64,000 nucleotides of DNA from Sporolactobacillus nakayamae (GCF_900113325.1 NZ_FOOY01000009.1:108200-172199); one strand, 5' to 3'; positions 19,594 through 28,888 are shown, counted from the stretch's first letter. A program made the numbers and translations. The notes: generated from the sequence alone by a model not told the origin.

Positions 19594-20166
19594 ATGCCAT
19601 CAATAAGACAAGACGCGTGGACGCACGCTGAAGATGCCGAACTTGCAGACGTCATTCTTCGTCACATTAAAGAAGGAAGCACTCAGCTCGCAGGTTTCAC
19701 CGAAGCCGGGAGCCGGCTGTCTCGTACACCTGCTGCATGTGGGTTTCGCTGGAATTCCGCTATCCGAAAGGTTAATGAAGAAGCGTTGAAGGAAGCAAAA
19801 ACAATCCGTAAACAGAACAAGAATAAAGTGAAAAAGGCGTTACATCAAACAAAGCAGGAAGATCCGGTTTTTTCCGCAACTGTGTCGGATCAAATTCCTC
19901 AAGTGCCTGTTTCGGAGCCGGACATCGATCAAATGATCCATTTCTTAGGTGAATTAAAGAAACAATACAATGGAGCCGATTCCCAAATCGCAAATGAACA
20001 ACTGGAGAATTTACGAATTGAAAACAAATTATTAGATGAAGCCTATCAGAAGCTTCAAAAAGATTATTCTCGTGTAAAAAGCAATTATGAATCGCTGCTT
20101 AACGTGCTGAAAGTGGTTGATCAAGCGAGAAAAGATTTTCCATCAATAAAAGAGTCAGTGCGGTGA
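19594..20166 (+). CDS. gerR: RsfA/GerR-family sporulation transcription factor
   Basis: A 190-residue regulator of the RsfA family. Residues 1-60 are a Myb/SANT-like DNA-binding domain (RQDAWTHAEDAELADVILRHIKEGSTQLAGFTEAGSRLSRTPAACGFRWNS). A basic linker follows, then a long coiled coil at about 110-175. In B. subtilis ylbO, now gerR, occupies the same place after rpmF and is a sigma-E-dependent mother-cell regulator of spore coat genes. RsfA itself is a forespore paralog, so the exact orthology rests on synteny. ATG 19594 follows GAGGGAAG. Confidence 0.85.
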   Translation: MPSIRQDAWTHAEDAELADVILRHIKEGSTQLAGFTEAGSRLSRTPAACGFRWNSAIRKVNEEALKEAKTIRKQNKNKVKKALHQTKQEDPVFSATVSDQIPQVPVSEPDIDQMIHFLGELKKQYNGADSQIANEQLENLRIENKLLDEAYQKLQKDYSRVKSNYESLLNVLKVVDQARKDFPSIKESVR

Positions 20167-20191
20167 GGTGCCCGAACAGGGCATCTTTTTG
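20164..20191 (+). terminator. Terminator after gerR
   Basis: GGTGCCC pairs with GGGCATC around GAACA, followed by TTTTT, overlapping the gerR stop codon. Confidence 0.8.
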
Positions 20192-20297
20192 CGTTGTGGA
20201 AAAAGATAAAAATCAGCAGAGTATGAGTTTTGACAACTACAAATCAATGCCATGTGTCGGTGAGTAGGGACCGAGCGCTCTTTGCCCGGTTATTCTA

Positions 20298-20580
20298 ACA
20301 AGTAAAGAAAGTTTATCGTTTTGCCGCCGGTACGACGATAAACGTCATAAGATTCCGCTGGGCGATCAGGTAAGCGCCCAATCTGAGAAATAAACGGAAA
20401 AATTCCGCTTAATTAGAAAATGAGTGAAAAAATTGCTTAAATAGACGGAGAAATTCCGATTATCGAATCGAAAAACATGAAAATGGAGGGTTTTGCTGTG
20501 CATAAGCGGAAAAATTACCCTTATTTACCTGTGAACCAAGCGCCAGGATGCATATAACCGGAAAATCTCCGCTTATTTTA
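20298..20580. repeat. Dispersed repeat R1, copy A
   Basis: Matches copy B at 59709-60010 along its length in the same orientation. By hand alignment of 187 bases at the 3' end, about 23 differ (about 88 percent identity); the 5' third is more diverged. Inside, a short palindromic unit of the form CGGAAAAATTCCGCTTA recurs about four times (20395, 20446, 20506, 20559), so the element can fold into several small hairpins. Confidence 0.8.
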
Positions 20581-20631
20581 CTCCGGCGATACTGAATTAA
20601 GGATCCAAATGATTTATGAAATAGAAATGTC

Positions 20632-20763
20632 CTGCAAGCAACGCGAAAGCCACCGCATCCTGCGGAAGTACGTCCGGTGGCACATTCGACATTTACCCCA
20701 TCCGTGGCTGGCACAACTAAGACTTTGCTCTCGACAGAGGCTTGGCAAAGCCAAGTTTTCTCA
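20632..20763. repeat. Dispersed repeat family R2, copy 2
   Basis: Nearly the same blocks as copy 3: AAGCCACCGCATC, TGCGGAAGT, CGTCC, AGAGGCTTGGCAAAGCCAAG then TTTTCT. It contains two self-pairing segments, CCGCATCCTGCGG and CTTGGCAAAGCCAAG, the second followed by T residues. Confidence 0.75.
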
Positions 20764-20852
20764 TGAAAAAGCCTAGATGGAATGCCTCTGTTAACTATCT
20801 TTTTTTGATTTAGAAGGAATGGTGCGATGTAAGGGCGAATTTAGAAAATAGA

Positions 20853-20876
20853 GTGGTGGAAAGTGGGGGATTGTGG
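20853..20876 (+). promoter_or_regulatory. MraZ operator: three GTGG repeats at 10-bp spacing
   Basis: GTGG begins at 20853, 20863 and 20873, each within a TGG-rich box just upstream of mraZ. MraZ is known to bind tandem TGG-containing direct repeats in front of its own gene in several bacteria, so this is a likely autoregulatory site of the dcw operon. Confidence 0.75.
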
Positions 20877-20906
20877 TAAAGTAAAACAAAAGAGGAGGCG
20901 GCTCTA

Positions 20907-21338
20907 ATGTTTATGGGGGAATTTAATCACAGCATAGACATAAAGGGACGTCTCATCATTCCATCTAAATTTCGCGAAGAGCTTGGATCCGAATTTGTGG
21001 TTACCCGCGGTCTTGATCAATGCCTTTTTGTTTACCCAATGAATGAATGGCACAGAATAGAAGAGAAGCTCAAGACGCTCCCTTTTACAAAAAAAGATGC
21101 GCGCGCGTTTACTCGTTTCTTCTTCTCGGGAGCGAGTGAGTGCGCATTGGACAAGCAGGGGCGAGTGTCGATCAGCAATGGTCTTCGCGAGTATGCGAAA
21201 CTGATGAAGGACTGTGTTGTTATTGGTGTGTCCACACGCCTTGAGATTTGGGATCAAGAAACATGGGGTCGTTATTTCGCACAATCAGAAGAATCATTCA
21301 ATGACATCTCGGAGAGCCTGCTCGATCTAGACCTTTAA
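20907..21338 (+). CDS. mraZ: MraZ, DNA-binding regulator of the dcw operon
   Basis: A 143-residue protein of the AbrB/MraZ fold with two tandem SpoVT-AbrB-like halves, each with a DxxGR signature ([17 protein letters not shown] and [16 protein letters not shown]). It binds DNA as a ring-shaped oligomer and represses its own operon in several bacteria. AGAGGAGGCGG precedes ATG 20907. It heads the dcw cluster and is followed by an R2 repeat before rsmH instead of the usual short gap. Confidence 0.95.
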   Translation: MFMGEFNHSIDIKGRLIIPSKFREELGSEFVVTRGLDQCLFVYPMNEWHRIEEKLKTLPFTKKDARAFTRFFFSGASECALDKQGRVSISNGLREYAKLMKDCVVIGVSTRLEIWDQETWGRYFAQSEESFNDISESLLDLDL

Positions 21339-21403
21339 TCAGGACACAAATTGAATTTGTTCCACTGATAAGGAAGATAGCGGTCCGATTAATAAGAGAT
21401 CCT

Positions 21404-21554
21404 CGACTAACGACGCTCACTTCCCGTGAGCAACGTTGAAGCCACCGCATCGTGCGGAAGTGCGTCCTACGGCTCATTGGACACTAGGCCGTCCATGGCC
21501 GTCGCAACTAATACTTTGCCCTCGCCAGAGGCTTGGCAAAGCCAAGTTTTCTAA
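21404..21554. repeat. Dispersed repeat family R2, copy 3 (inside the mraZ-rsmH gap)
   Basis: Shares CACTTCC, GTGAGCAACGTTGAAGCCAC, GCGGAAGT, GGACACTAGGCCGTCC and AGAGGCTTGGCAAAGCCAAG with the other copies. It ends 22 bases before the rsmH start, and its last stem-loop plus TTTTCT resembles an intrinsic terminator. It also creates a false N-terminal extension of the rsmH frame. Confidence 0.75.
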
Positions 21555-21576
21555 TGTGAGACAGGAGTCGGTTATT

Positions 21577-22533
21577 ATGTTTGAACATGTTACCGTGTTA
21601 AAGAAAGAAGCGATAGAGGGACTTGATCTCAACCCTAATGGAATCTATGTGGATTGTACGCTAGGCGGCGGCGGTCATAGTGAAGTGATCGCCGCGCAGC
21701 TTGATCAGGGTCATCTCTACGCATTCGATCAGGATGATGAAGCGCTGCATGCCGCGTCTGTTCGGTTAAAGGCTTATTCAGAGAAAATAACATTCATAAA
21801 ATCAAACTTTAGATATTTGGAAGATGCGCTTCGTCAACGCGGGGTATCTCAGGTTGACGGGATTCTCTTTGATCTCGGTGTATCTTCCCCGCAATTCGAC
21901 CACGCGGATCGAGGATTCAGCTATCAACATAATGGTCCGCTTGATATGCGAATGGATCAGCAACAGACACTAACAGCCGCCACAATTGTTAATGAGTGGT
22001 CATTTGAACAATTGGCGCGAATCTTTTTTATGTATGGTGAAGAACGTTTTTCAAAATCCATTGCCAGAAAAATCGAGAAGTTTCGAGAGCAGCAACCGAT
22101 TAATACTACAGAAATGCTTGCTGAAATTATCAAGGATGCGATTCCTGCTCCCGCGCGAAGGAAAGGAGGACATCCGGCAAAACGTGTTTTCCAAGCCTTA
22201 CGTGTCGCAGTGAATGACGAGTTGGGAAGCTTTGATGATGCCCTGACCCAATCACTTCGCATGTTGAAGGTCGGCGGGCGCATTGCTGTCATTACGTTTC
22301 AGTCACTAGAAGACAAGCTTTGTAAGCAATTTTTCAAAAAATATAGTGAACCCCCGGAATTACCTCCAGGATTACCCGTTGTTCCGGAAGCCTTTTTACC
22401 TGTATTAAATAAAATCAGCAGGAAACCGATCGTGCCGTCTTCAGGTGAAGTTAAAGCCAATAATCGTTCGCGATCGGCAAAATTGAGGATTGCAGAGAAA
22501 GTCAGAGAAATTAAGGAGGATGAGGAGCAATGA
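21577..22533 (+). CDS. rsmH: 16S rRNA (cytosine1402-N4)-methyltransferase RsmH (MraW)
   Basis: A 318-residue SAM-dependent methyltransferase that methylates C1402 in the ribosomal P site. It contains [15 protein letters not shown], the SAM loop [41 protein letters not shown] and the C-terminal [17 protein letters not shown] 21577 with ACAGGAG upstream is the family start; 47 upstream codons that remain open are repeat sequence. Its stop overlaps the ftsL start (ATGA). Confidence 0.96.
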   Translation: MFEHVTVLKKEAIEGLDLNPNGIYVDCTLGGGGHSEVIAAQLDQGHLYAFDQDDEALHAASVRLKAYSEKITFIKSNFRYLEDALRQRGVSQVDGILFDLGVSSPQFDHADRGFSYQHNGPLDMRMDQQQTLTAATIVNEWSFEQLARIFFMYGEERFSKSIARKIEKFREQQPINTTEMLAEIIKDAIPAPARRKGGHPAKRVFQALRVAVNDELGSFDDALTQSLRMLKVGGRIAVITFQSLEDKLCKQFFKKYSEPPELPPGLPVVPEAFLPVLNKISRKPIVPSSGEVKANNRSRSAKLRIAEKVREIKEDEEQ

Positions 22534-22883
22534 ATCAGAGTCAAGCATATAAGGTACAAAGACAGGAGCATCTTGAACAAGCACCGCGTGAAGGGCAAGT
22601 TGTTATTACCAGACGAGTGACTAAAGGAGAAAAAACGCTCTGGATTGTTGCAGGCGTTGTTATCTTTCTGCTGTCGCTCTGTATCGTTGCAAATCAAGCC
22701 AACCTATATATGGCATCACAAGATGTCACTTCTCTACAGTCAAAAATTGATGATCAATCAAAAGTGACACAACAGCTCAAGGCAGAATCAGATCGATTAA
22801 GCTCACCCGACCGAATTGTTCGGTTTGCAGAAAAGGAACTCGGCCTGAAACTCGACATTGAAAATATCAAAGTACTTCCTTAA
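22530..22883 (+). CDS. ftsL: Cell division protein FtsL
   Basis: A 117-residue bitopic membrane protein: a basic cytoplasmic N terminus, one transmembrane helix ([20 protein letters not shown]) and an extracytoplasmic coiled coil ([23 protein letters not shown]). FtsL forms a complex with DivIC and DivIB that activates septal peptidoglycan synthesis by FtsW and PbpB. The C-terminal [14 protein letters not shown] segment is typical. It is translationally coupled to rsmH and lies 14 bases before pbpB. Confidence 0.93.
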   Translation: MNQSQAYKVQRQEHLEQAPREGQVVITRRVTKGEKTLWIVAGVVIFLLSLCIVANQANLYMASQDVTSLQSKIDDQSKVTQQLKAESDRLSSPDRIVRFAEKELGLKLDIENIKVLP

Positions 22884-22897
22884 GGTGGTTTGTTCCC

Positions 22898-25093
22898 ATG
22901 TTCCAACGCAAAAGAAGATTAATAAGTTTTTGGGCAGGGTTGGTCGGCGGGCTTTTTTTGCTGGCCTTTTTTGTCATTATTGGGCGGTTTGTTTATATCG
23001 CACAAGGTAAGGAAATTGACAATCATCAATTATTAAGCGTTGGAAAAAAACAATGGTCACAGTATAAAATTATCGATGAAAAACGGGGAACCGTTTATTC
23101 GGAGAATGGACGCATTCTTGCGGAAGATGTCCCCGCCTACACACTTTATGCAATCGTTAGCCCTGATAGTGATAATCATGTGAAAAACAAGCAAAAAACC
23201 GCTGAGGCTCTGGCACCTATACTCGATATGAAGACAGAAGATGTCCTAAAAATCCTCAATCGAAAAGCATACCAAGTTGAGTTCGGCACAAAAGGAAAGA
23301 TGCTGAGCTATTCAAAGAAGAAGCAAATCGATCGTTTGAAACTACCGGGAATCGGCTATCTTACCGAGTCGAAGCGTTATTATCCGGATCAGTCAAGCGC
23401 CGCTTATACACTTGGATTTACTCAGACTAATCCTCAGAACAATCAGCAAAAAGGTGTGTTCGGTATTGAGCAATCGCTGGATCAGTATCTAACTGAGAAG
23501 GACGGATCTGTTCGGTATTACCGCAGCCTTTCCGGTGTACCGATCCCGGATGAGAAGCAAAAAATAAAGAAAGCCTCTCCAGGAAAAGATGTCTATTTGA
23601 CGCTTAACACACGGATTCAAACGGTATTGGATCAAGCGATGTCCAGAGCAAGTGAAGAATACAAGCCCGACAGCATGATTGGGATTGTCGCGGATCCGAA
23701 AACAGGAAAGATTCTTGCGATGTCTACGTCCCCGGGCTTTAATCCCAATAATCGTGATATCAAGCAATTCAGTAACGCGGCAATCTCTGAGCCGTACGAG
23801 CCTGGGTCGGTTATGAAAACATTCACAGTTGCCTCTGCAATTGACGCGGGCGTATACAAAGGATCAGATACATATCAGTCCGGTGATTATAAAACGGATG
23901 GCGGAACGATCCATGATTGGAGGCGTCAAGGATGGGGGGCAATAACATTTGATCAAGGCTTTGAATTGTCCTCAAATGTCGGAATGTCTGTTCTCACGGA
24001 TAAATATCTTGGTGTAAATAAATTAGGAGACTATTTACGGAAATTTGGGTTTATGCAAAAAACGGGCATTGATTTGCCTGGTGAACGTGCGGGAATAGTT
24101 AACTGGCAATGGAAACTTGACAAGCTTGAAGCCTCATTTGGACAAGCATCCGCCTTTACGGCAATGCAAATTGTACAGGCGGCAACGGCAATCGGCAACG
24201 ATGGAAAAATGATGCGACCATATGTTGTCGACCGTATTGTGAACCCGAAAACAAAGAAAACTCTTTTAAAACATCATCCAGTTGTTGCCGGTCATCCAAT
24301 TTCGGCATCAGCTGCAAAACAAACGCGCGCGCTCATGCGTAAAGTGGTTACAGATAAAGATGTCGTTAACGGTTCGAGTGCTACAGGTCTCGCTTATGAT
24401 CTCCCAGGATACAGCGTGATTGGGAAAACAGGTACGGCGCAGATTTCTCTTAACGGGCAATACATGTTTGGAAAAAACAACTATGTCTACTCATTCCTCG
24501 GCATGGCCCCTGAGAAAGATCCGAAGCTGATTGTTTATGTGGCAGTTAAACAGCCCCAGCTCAAAGCCACAGAACTCGGACCGGAACCGGTAGTGGACAT
24601 TGTACGCCCGGTAATGACGAGCGCATTGCAATATCTTCAAGTAGATAAAAAGGCAACTGAATCGGTTGAGAAATTGCAATTGCCATCTGTTAAGTTTGAG
24701 AACTATACAGGAGCAGATATGAATGCGACCGTACAAGAATTGAAACAGAAAGGAATTGTTCCAATAACGATAGGATCGGGAACAATTCAGAAGCAACTGC
24801 CTTATCCGGAGGAAAAGCTTTTTACAGGAAACAAAGTTATTTTGTCCGGTAGTGGACAGAAAAAAATGCCAACTCTAACCGGGTGGTCACTTGCAGACGT
24901 AATGAAACTGGCAGAGATGGAAGAACTCAAGCTCGTTGCAAAAGGAAACGGTTTTGTTACGCAACAAAGCATCGCAGCAGGTGCCGACTTAAAATCGGGG
25001 GGGGTACTGACCGTTACCTTGCAAGGGCAAAAAACAAGCGCTTCTTCAAACGCCTCGGAATCGACGGCTGAGTCCGGCTCAAGCAATCCTTAA
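22898..25093 (+). CDS. pbpB: Penicillin-binding protein 2B (FtsI-type septal transpeptidase) with PASTA domains
   Basis: A 731-residue class B PBP that crosslinks septal peptidoglycan with FtsW. After a membrane anchor (residues 10-33) come the pedestal domain, the transpeptidase domain with SxxK at Ser304-Lys307 (EPGSVMK), SSN in ELSSNVG and the KTG motif in GKTGTAQI, and two C-terminal PASTA repeats (about 605-715). The order after rsmH and ftsL and before spoVD identifies it as PBP2B. A hairpin lies 35 bases downstream, separating it from spoVD. Confidence 0.95.
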   Translation: MFQRKRRLISFWAGLVGGLFLLAFFVIIGRFVYIAQGKEIDNHQLLSVGKKQWSQYKIIDEKRGTVYSENGRILAEDVPAYTLYAIVSPDSDNHVKNKQKTAEALAPILDMKTEDVLKILNRKAYQVEFGTKGKMLSYSKKKQIDRLKLPGIGYLTESKRYYPDQSSAAYTLGFTQTNPQNNQQKGVFGIEQSLDQYLTEKDGSVRYYRSLSGVPIPDEKQKIKKASPGKDVYLTLNTRIQTVLDQAMSRASEEYKPDSMIGIVADPKTGKILAMSTSPGFNPNNRDIKQFSNAAISEPYEPGSVMKTFTVASAIDAGVYKGSDTYQSGDYKTDGGTIHDWRRQGWGAITFDQGFELSSNVGMSVLTDKYLGVNKLGDYLRKFGFMQKTGIDLPGERAGIVNWQWKLDKLEASFGQASAFTAMQIVQAATAIGNDGKMMRPYVVDRIVNPKTKKTLLKHHPVVAGHPISASAAKQTRALMRKVVTDKDVVNGSSATGLAYDLPGYSVIGKTGTAQISLNGQYMFGKNNYVYSFLGMAPEKDPKLIVYVAVKQPQLKATELGPEPVVDIVRPVMTSALQYLQVDKKATESVEKLQLPSVKFENYTGADMNATVQELKQKGIVPITIGSGTIQKQLPYPEEKLFTGNKVILSGSGQKKMPTLTGWSLADVMKLAEMEELKLVAKGNGFVTQQSIAAGADLKSGGVLTVTLQGQKTSASSNASESTAESGSSNP

Positions 25094-25127
25094 CAAAACT
25101 GTTCAAAAGCCCCCATTTACTGCGCGC

Positions 25128-25158
25128 AAAAGATCCATACATTCCGTATGGATCTTTT
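25128..25158 (+). terminator. Hairpin terminator between pbpB and spoVD
   Basis: AAAAGATCCATAC and GTATGGATCTTTT pair perfectly around ATTCC. The T tract is short (four), so partial read-through into spoVD is possible. Confidence 0.7.
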
Positions 25159-25248
25159 CGAATACGTTCTAATGCATGAGGGGCTTGTTCTATTTTTTCG
25201 TGCTCACTCATATGGGTAGGACAAGGAAAGATAGGAGGGGGCTTACGT

Positions 25249-27189
25249 GTGCGTGTGTCGAAAGTGACCGTCAAAAGACGGCTGTTGTTTTTCCTGTCGG
25301 CAGGGCTTGTTGTTTTTGCTGTTTTCATTTTCAGAATGGCTTATCTGCAACTTTTTGAAAATAATTGGCTGATGAATTATGCGCTTAAATCATGGAGCAG
25401 AGAAATTCCTTATGAAGCGGAACGGGGCAAAATTTTGGACAGCCGTGGGAAGATTCTGGCGACTAATATTAGCAGCCCATCTGTTCTTGTCGTGCCACGG
25501 CAAGTCAAAGATAAGGATAAGACTGCTGATAAACTCGCAACCGTGCTTAATATGAGCCGTGAGAAAGCCTTTGAAAAGATTACGAAAAAAGAGTCCATTG
25601 TGCGCATTACACCCGAAGGCCGAAAAATTTCGAATGAGAAAGCAGCGCAAGTTAAATCGCTTGGCCTTCCAGGTGTCTTTGTCGCGGAAGACTTCAAACG
25701 TGATTATCCAAAGGGAAATTACTTGGCTCATGTTCTTGGATTTGCAGGGATCGATAATCAAGGACTCACCGGTCTTGAATCATACTATAACGAAGGTTTG
25801 CAAGGTGAGGACGGCCATGTCGATTTCTTCTCCGATGTTAACGGTAATCGAATGTCCAATTTGAAGGATCAGTACGTTCCGCCAACAAGCGGCTCCAGTC
25901 TCAAATTGACTATTGATTCACGTGTGCAATCGATCATTGAGCGTGAACTGAATAATACAGTTGCCGCCTATCATCCCGAGAGTGCGGTAGCGATTGCTAT
26001 GGATCCGAACACCGGCGCGATCCTTGGCATGTCGTCTAAACCGGATTTTAATCCGGAGAACTACAAAAATGTCTCCCCGGAAGTATACAATCACAACTTG
26101 CCTATTTGGAAAACGTATGAACCTGGATCAACGTTCAAAGTCATTACGCTTGCAGCGGCACTTCAAGAAAAAGCGGTCGATTTAAAAAAAGATCATTTCT
26201 TCGATTCAGGCGCGATTGAAGTAGGAGGGGCGAAGCTGCATTGCTGGAAAAAAGGCGGTCACGGATCGGAGACCTTCCTACAAGTTGTGCAGAATTCATG
26301 CAACCCTGGTTTTGTCGCGCTAGGCGAGCGCCTCGGAAAAGACAAACTTTTCTCCTATATTGATAAATTTGGTTTTGGTGACAAGACGGGCATTGATCTA
26401 CAAGGTGAAGCGAAAGGTATTCTGTTTAATAAAAATAAAATCGGACCGCTTGAAGCAGCAACGACGGCATTTGGTCAAGGTGTTTCTGTTACGCCCATTC
26501 AGCAGATCACTGCTGTATCAGCCGCAGTCAATGGAGGTTATCTCTATCAACCGCATCTAGCAAAGGCTTGGATTGACACCGATACAGGAAAAACGATCAA
26601 TCGAATTGAGCCGGTGATGAAGCGCCGTGTCATATCAGAAGCGACTTCCAAAGAAGTTCGCAGCACATTGGAAAGTGTTGTCGCTCAAGGGACGGGGCGC
26701 AACGCCTATGTTCAAAACTATCGTATCGGCGGAAAAACAGGAACAGCACAGAAAGTCGATCCAAAAACAGGGCGCTATATGAGCAACAATTATATTGTCT
26801 CATTTATGGGATTCGCTCCGGCGAATAATCCGAAGATTGTCGTTTATGTAGCCGTCGATCATCCTAAAGATACCGTTCAATTCGGCGGTACTGTAGCCGC
26901 GCCAATAGCGGGCCGGATCATATCAGACAGCTTGAGTGCGATGGGTGTCAAGAAGCAGAGCGGCGGGTTGGAGAAAGAATTACGCTGGCCGGATCAGCCG
27001 CTCATCACAATACCGAATTTAAAAGGCATGGATAAAAACGATTTGAGAAATACGCTCATCGACCTGAAGCTGAAGACCGAAGGGGACGGCGACGTGGTTA
27101 CCATGCAGTCGCCTAAGCCTGGAATTAAGGTCAAACAAGGTTCAACAATAATGATATACTTAGGTGACAAAAAGAAGGCAGACGATTAA
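25249..27189 (+). CDS. spoVD: SpoVD, spore cortex class B penicillin-binding protein
   Basis: A 646-residue sporulation-specific transpeptidase for cortex synthesis, partner of SpoVE. It has a membrane anchor (12-33), the dimer/pedestal domain, SxxK at Ser294-Lys297 (EPGSTFK), GKTGTAQK and a single PASTA repeat at the C terminus. Cys332 (LHCW) and Cys351 (NSCNP) match the two redox-active cysteines of B. subtilis SpoVD that are reduced by StoA, which separates it from vegetative PBPs. The GTG at 25249 follows ATAGGAGGGGG. Its own promoter, expected to be sigma-E type, must lie in 25160-25230. Confidence 0.96.
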   Translation: MRVSKVTVKRRLLFFLSAGLVVFAVFIFRMAYLQLFENNWLMNYALKSWSREIPYEAERGKILDSRGKILATNISSPSVLVVPRQVKDKDKTADKLATVLNMSREKAFEKITKKESIVRITPEGRKISNEKAAQVKSLGLPGVFVAEDFKRDYPKGNYLAHVLGFAGIDNQGLTGLESYYNEGLQGEDGHVDFFSDVNGNRMSNLKDQYVPPTSGSSLKLTIDSRVQSIIERELNNTVAAYHPESAVAIAMDPNTGAILGMSSKPDFNPENYKNVSPEVYNHNLPIWKTYEPGSTFKVITLAAALQEKAVDLKKDHFFDSGAIEVGGAKLHCWKKGGHGSETFLQVVQNSCNPGFVALGERLGKDKLFSYIDKFGFGDKTGIDLQGEAKGILFNKNKIGPLEAATTAFGQGVSVTPIQQITAVSAAVNGGYLYQPHLAKAWIDTDTGKTINRIEPVMKRRVISEATSKEVRSTLESVVAQGTGRNAYVQNYRIGGKTGTAQKVDPKTGRYMSNNYIVSFMGFAPANNPKIVVYVAVDHPKDTVQFGGTVAAPIAGRIISDSLSAMGVKKQSGGLEKELRWPDQPLITIPNLKGMDKNDLRNTLIDLKLKTEGDGDVVTMQSPKPGIKVKQGSTIMIYLGDKKKADD

Positions 27190-27375
27190 AATAAGCAATG
27201 GACGAAAGGGAGCACGGTATTTTTTAAACCGGCCCCCGCTCATACATAAAGCGCGGAAAAAAACGGGTTGTATTCGATCAATTCCCGCGCCATGTTATCT
27301 GAATTATAGCTGGAAATGATCACATGTTAATTATGTGAGTGCTCCATATTAAGTTGACAAGGGACGTGTCAAGTA

Positions 27376-28851
27376 ATGAAACTTTCGGATTGCCTGAAGG
27401 CACTTGCCAATTTTCGGCAGGAAGGAATGGGAAATCCAGAGATTAACGATCTCATTATCGATTCACGGCTTGTGAAGCCTGGATCTCTATTTGTATGCAT
27501 CAAAGGTCATCATGTGGATGGTCATCGTTTTGCGATTCAAGCGGAAAAGAGCGGTGCAGCCGCAATCATCGCTCAGGACAGTGTTGACGTTTCAATTCCG
27601 GTAATCTATGTAGGGGACACGCATCGAGCTTTAGCAATGATCGCCGATCACTTCTACGGATACCCAAGTCATGATCTTCATATGGTTGGTGTCACAGGCA
27701 CAAATGGAAAGACAACCATCACATACCTCGTCCAGTCCATTCAGGAAGCTTCAGGAATCAATACCGGGTTGATTGGGACGATGGGAATGCGTTATAAGAA
27801 TGAATTTATCCCTGTTCAAAATACAACACCTGAGGTTCATTTGATTCACAAAAGTCTTGCGAAAATGAAAGCACAGGGCGCTTCCTCTGTAGTGATGGAA
27901 ACTTCTTCAAACGCGCTTTATGACGGCAGAGTACACGGTTGTGACTTTAATGTCGGTATCTTTACCAATTTAACGGAAGACCATCTGGATTTACATGGAA
28001 CGATGAAAGATTATATGTATGCTAAAAGTTTACTTTTTTCTCAGCTTGGCAACAGCTATGGTACCGGTCAAGTAAAAGCAGCAGTTCTGAATGTGGATGA
28101 TCCCGCTTCCGATGTGTATAAGCACATGACCGCGGCTCATGTTATTACTTACGGGATCAATAAGCCCGCTGATTTCTATGCGTCATCGATTCAAATAATG
28201 CCTGCGGGCACACAATTTATTTTGAACACCCGAGAGAAGAGTTACCCTGTTTCAATGAAGCTGATCGGCAAGTTCAGTGTGTATAACGTGCTTGCTGCAC
28301 TCGCCGCCTGCTCAGTACAAGGACTTGATCTAGCGGAAATGATTCAGACGGTGGAGCAGATAAAGGGGGTTCCGGGACGTTTTGAACCCGTTGACGCCGG
28401 ACAGGATTTCACGGTGATTGTAGACTATTCGCACACACCGGACAGTCTCGATAACGCGCTTAGTACGATCCGAGAATTCGCTGAAAAAAGAGTGATTACC
28501 ATTGTGGGGTGCGGTGGAGACCGTGAACGCGGAAAACGGCCGATCATGGCTAAAATTGCCGTTGACAAAAGCGACCTTGCTATTCTAACATCAGACAATC
28601 CGCGTACTGAAGATCCTGATTCGATTCTTCAGGAAATGGAGACCGGTGTAACGAATCGCGCTTACCGAAAAATTACCGACCGCCGTCAGGCGATTCGCTT
28701 TGCGATGCAGCATGCCAATAGCGGGGATATTGTTCTGATTGCAGGAAAAGGTCATGAGGATTATCAGATTATCGGCACGCAAAAGCATCATTTTGATGAT
28801 CGTGAAGAAGCACGTTCAGCTATCCTTGAACGATATAATATAAATAAATGA
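27376..28851 (+). CDS. murE: UDP-MurNAc-tripeptide synthetase MurE (meso-DAP adding)
   Basis: A 491-residue Mur ligase adding the third stem residue to UDP-MurNAc-L-Ala-D-Glu. The P-loop GVTGTNGKTTITYL, the central domain and the C-terminal DNPRTEDP are present; the DNPR motif is the mark of meso-diaminopimelate specificity rather than lysine. ATG 27376. An inverted repeat, TTGACA (27354-27359) with TGTCAA (27367-27372), flanks the AAGGG ribosome site and might modulate initiation. It starts 186 bases after spoVD and is followed by murF. Confidence 0.96.
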   Translation: MKLSDCLKALANFRQEGMGNPEINDLIIDSRLVKPGSLFVCIKGHHVDGHRFAIQAEKSGAAAIIAQDSVDVSIPVIYVGDTHRALAMIADHFYGYPSHDLHMVGVTGTNGKTTITYLVQSIQEASGINTGLIGTMGMRYKNEFIPVQNTTPEVHLIHKSLAKMKAQGASSVVMETSSNALYDGRVHGCDFNVGIFTNLTEDHLDLHGTMKDYMYAKSLLFSQLGNSYGTGQVKAAVLNVDDPASDVYKHMTAAHVITYGINKPADFYASSIQIMPAGTQFILNTREKSYPVSMKLIGKFSVYNVLAALAACSVQGLDLAEMIQTVEQIKGVPGRFEPVDAGQDFTVIVDYSHTPDSLDNALSTIREFAEKRVITIVGCGGDRERGKRPIMAKIAVDKSDLAILTSDNPRTEDPDSILQEMETGVTNRAYRKITDRRQAIRFAMQHANSGDIVLIAGKGHEDYQIIGTQKHHFDDREEARSAILERYNINK

Positions 28852-28888
28852 TCGGACAGCAACTGTTCGCATTAAGGGAGAGTAATCG

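Larger units (their letters stand above)
20192..20850. other. gerR-mraZ intergenic region, repeats only
   Basis: No protein gene is supported. The region holds one copy of repeat R1 (20298-20580) and one copy of R2 (20632-20763). The remaining bases up to 20850 probably carry the mraZ promoter, but I see no strong -35/-10 pair. Short frames here are made of repeat sequence. Confidence 0.6.

Noticed and set aside
19594..20166. Phage-type regulator reading of the gerR-like gene
   Set aside because: The Myb-like domain plus coiled coil and the position after rpmF fit the RsfA/GerR sporulation family, not a phage regulator.
20460..20714. 84-codon minus-strand frame between gerR and mraZ
   Set aside because: Made entirely of R1 and R2 repeat sequence.
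21436..21576. Possible 47-residue N-terminal extension of RsmH
   Set aside because: The extension is R2 repeat sequence; the family start MFEHVTVL with its own ribosome site is at 21577.
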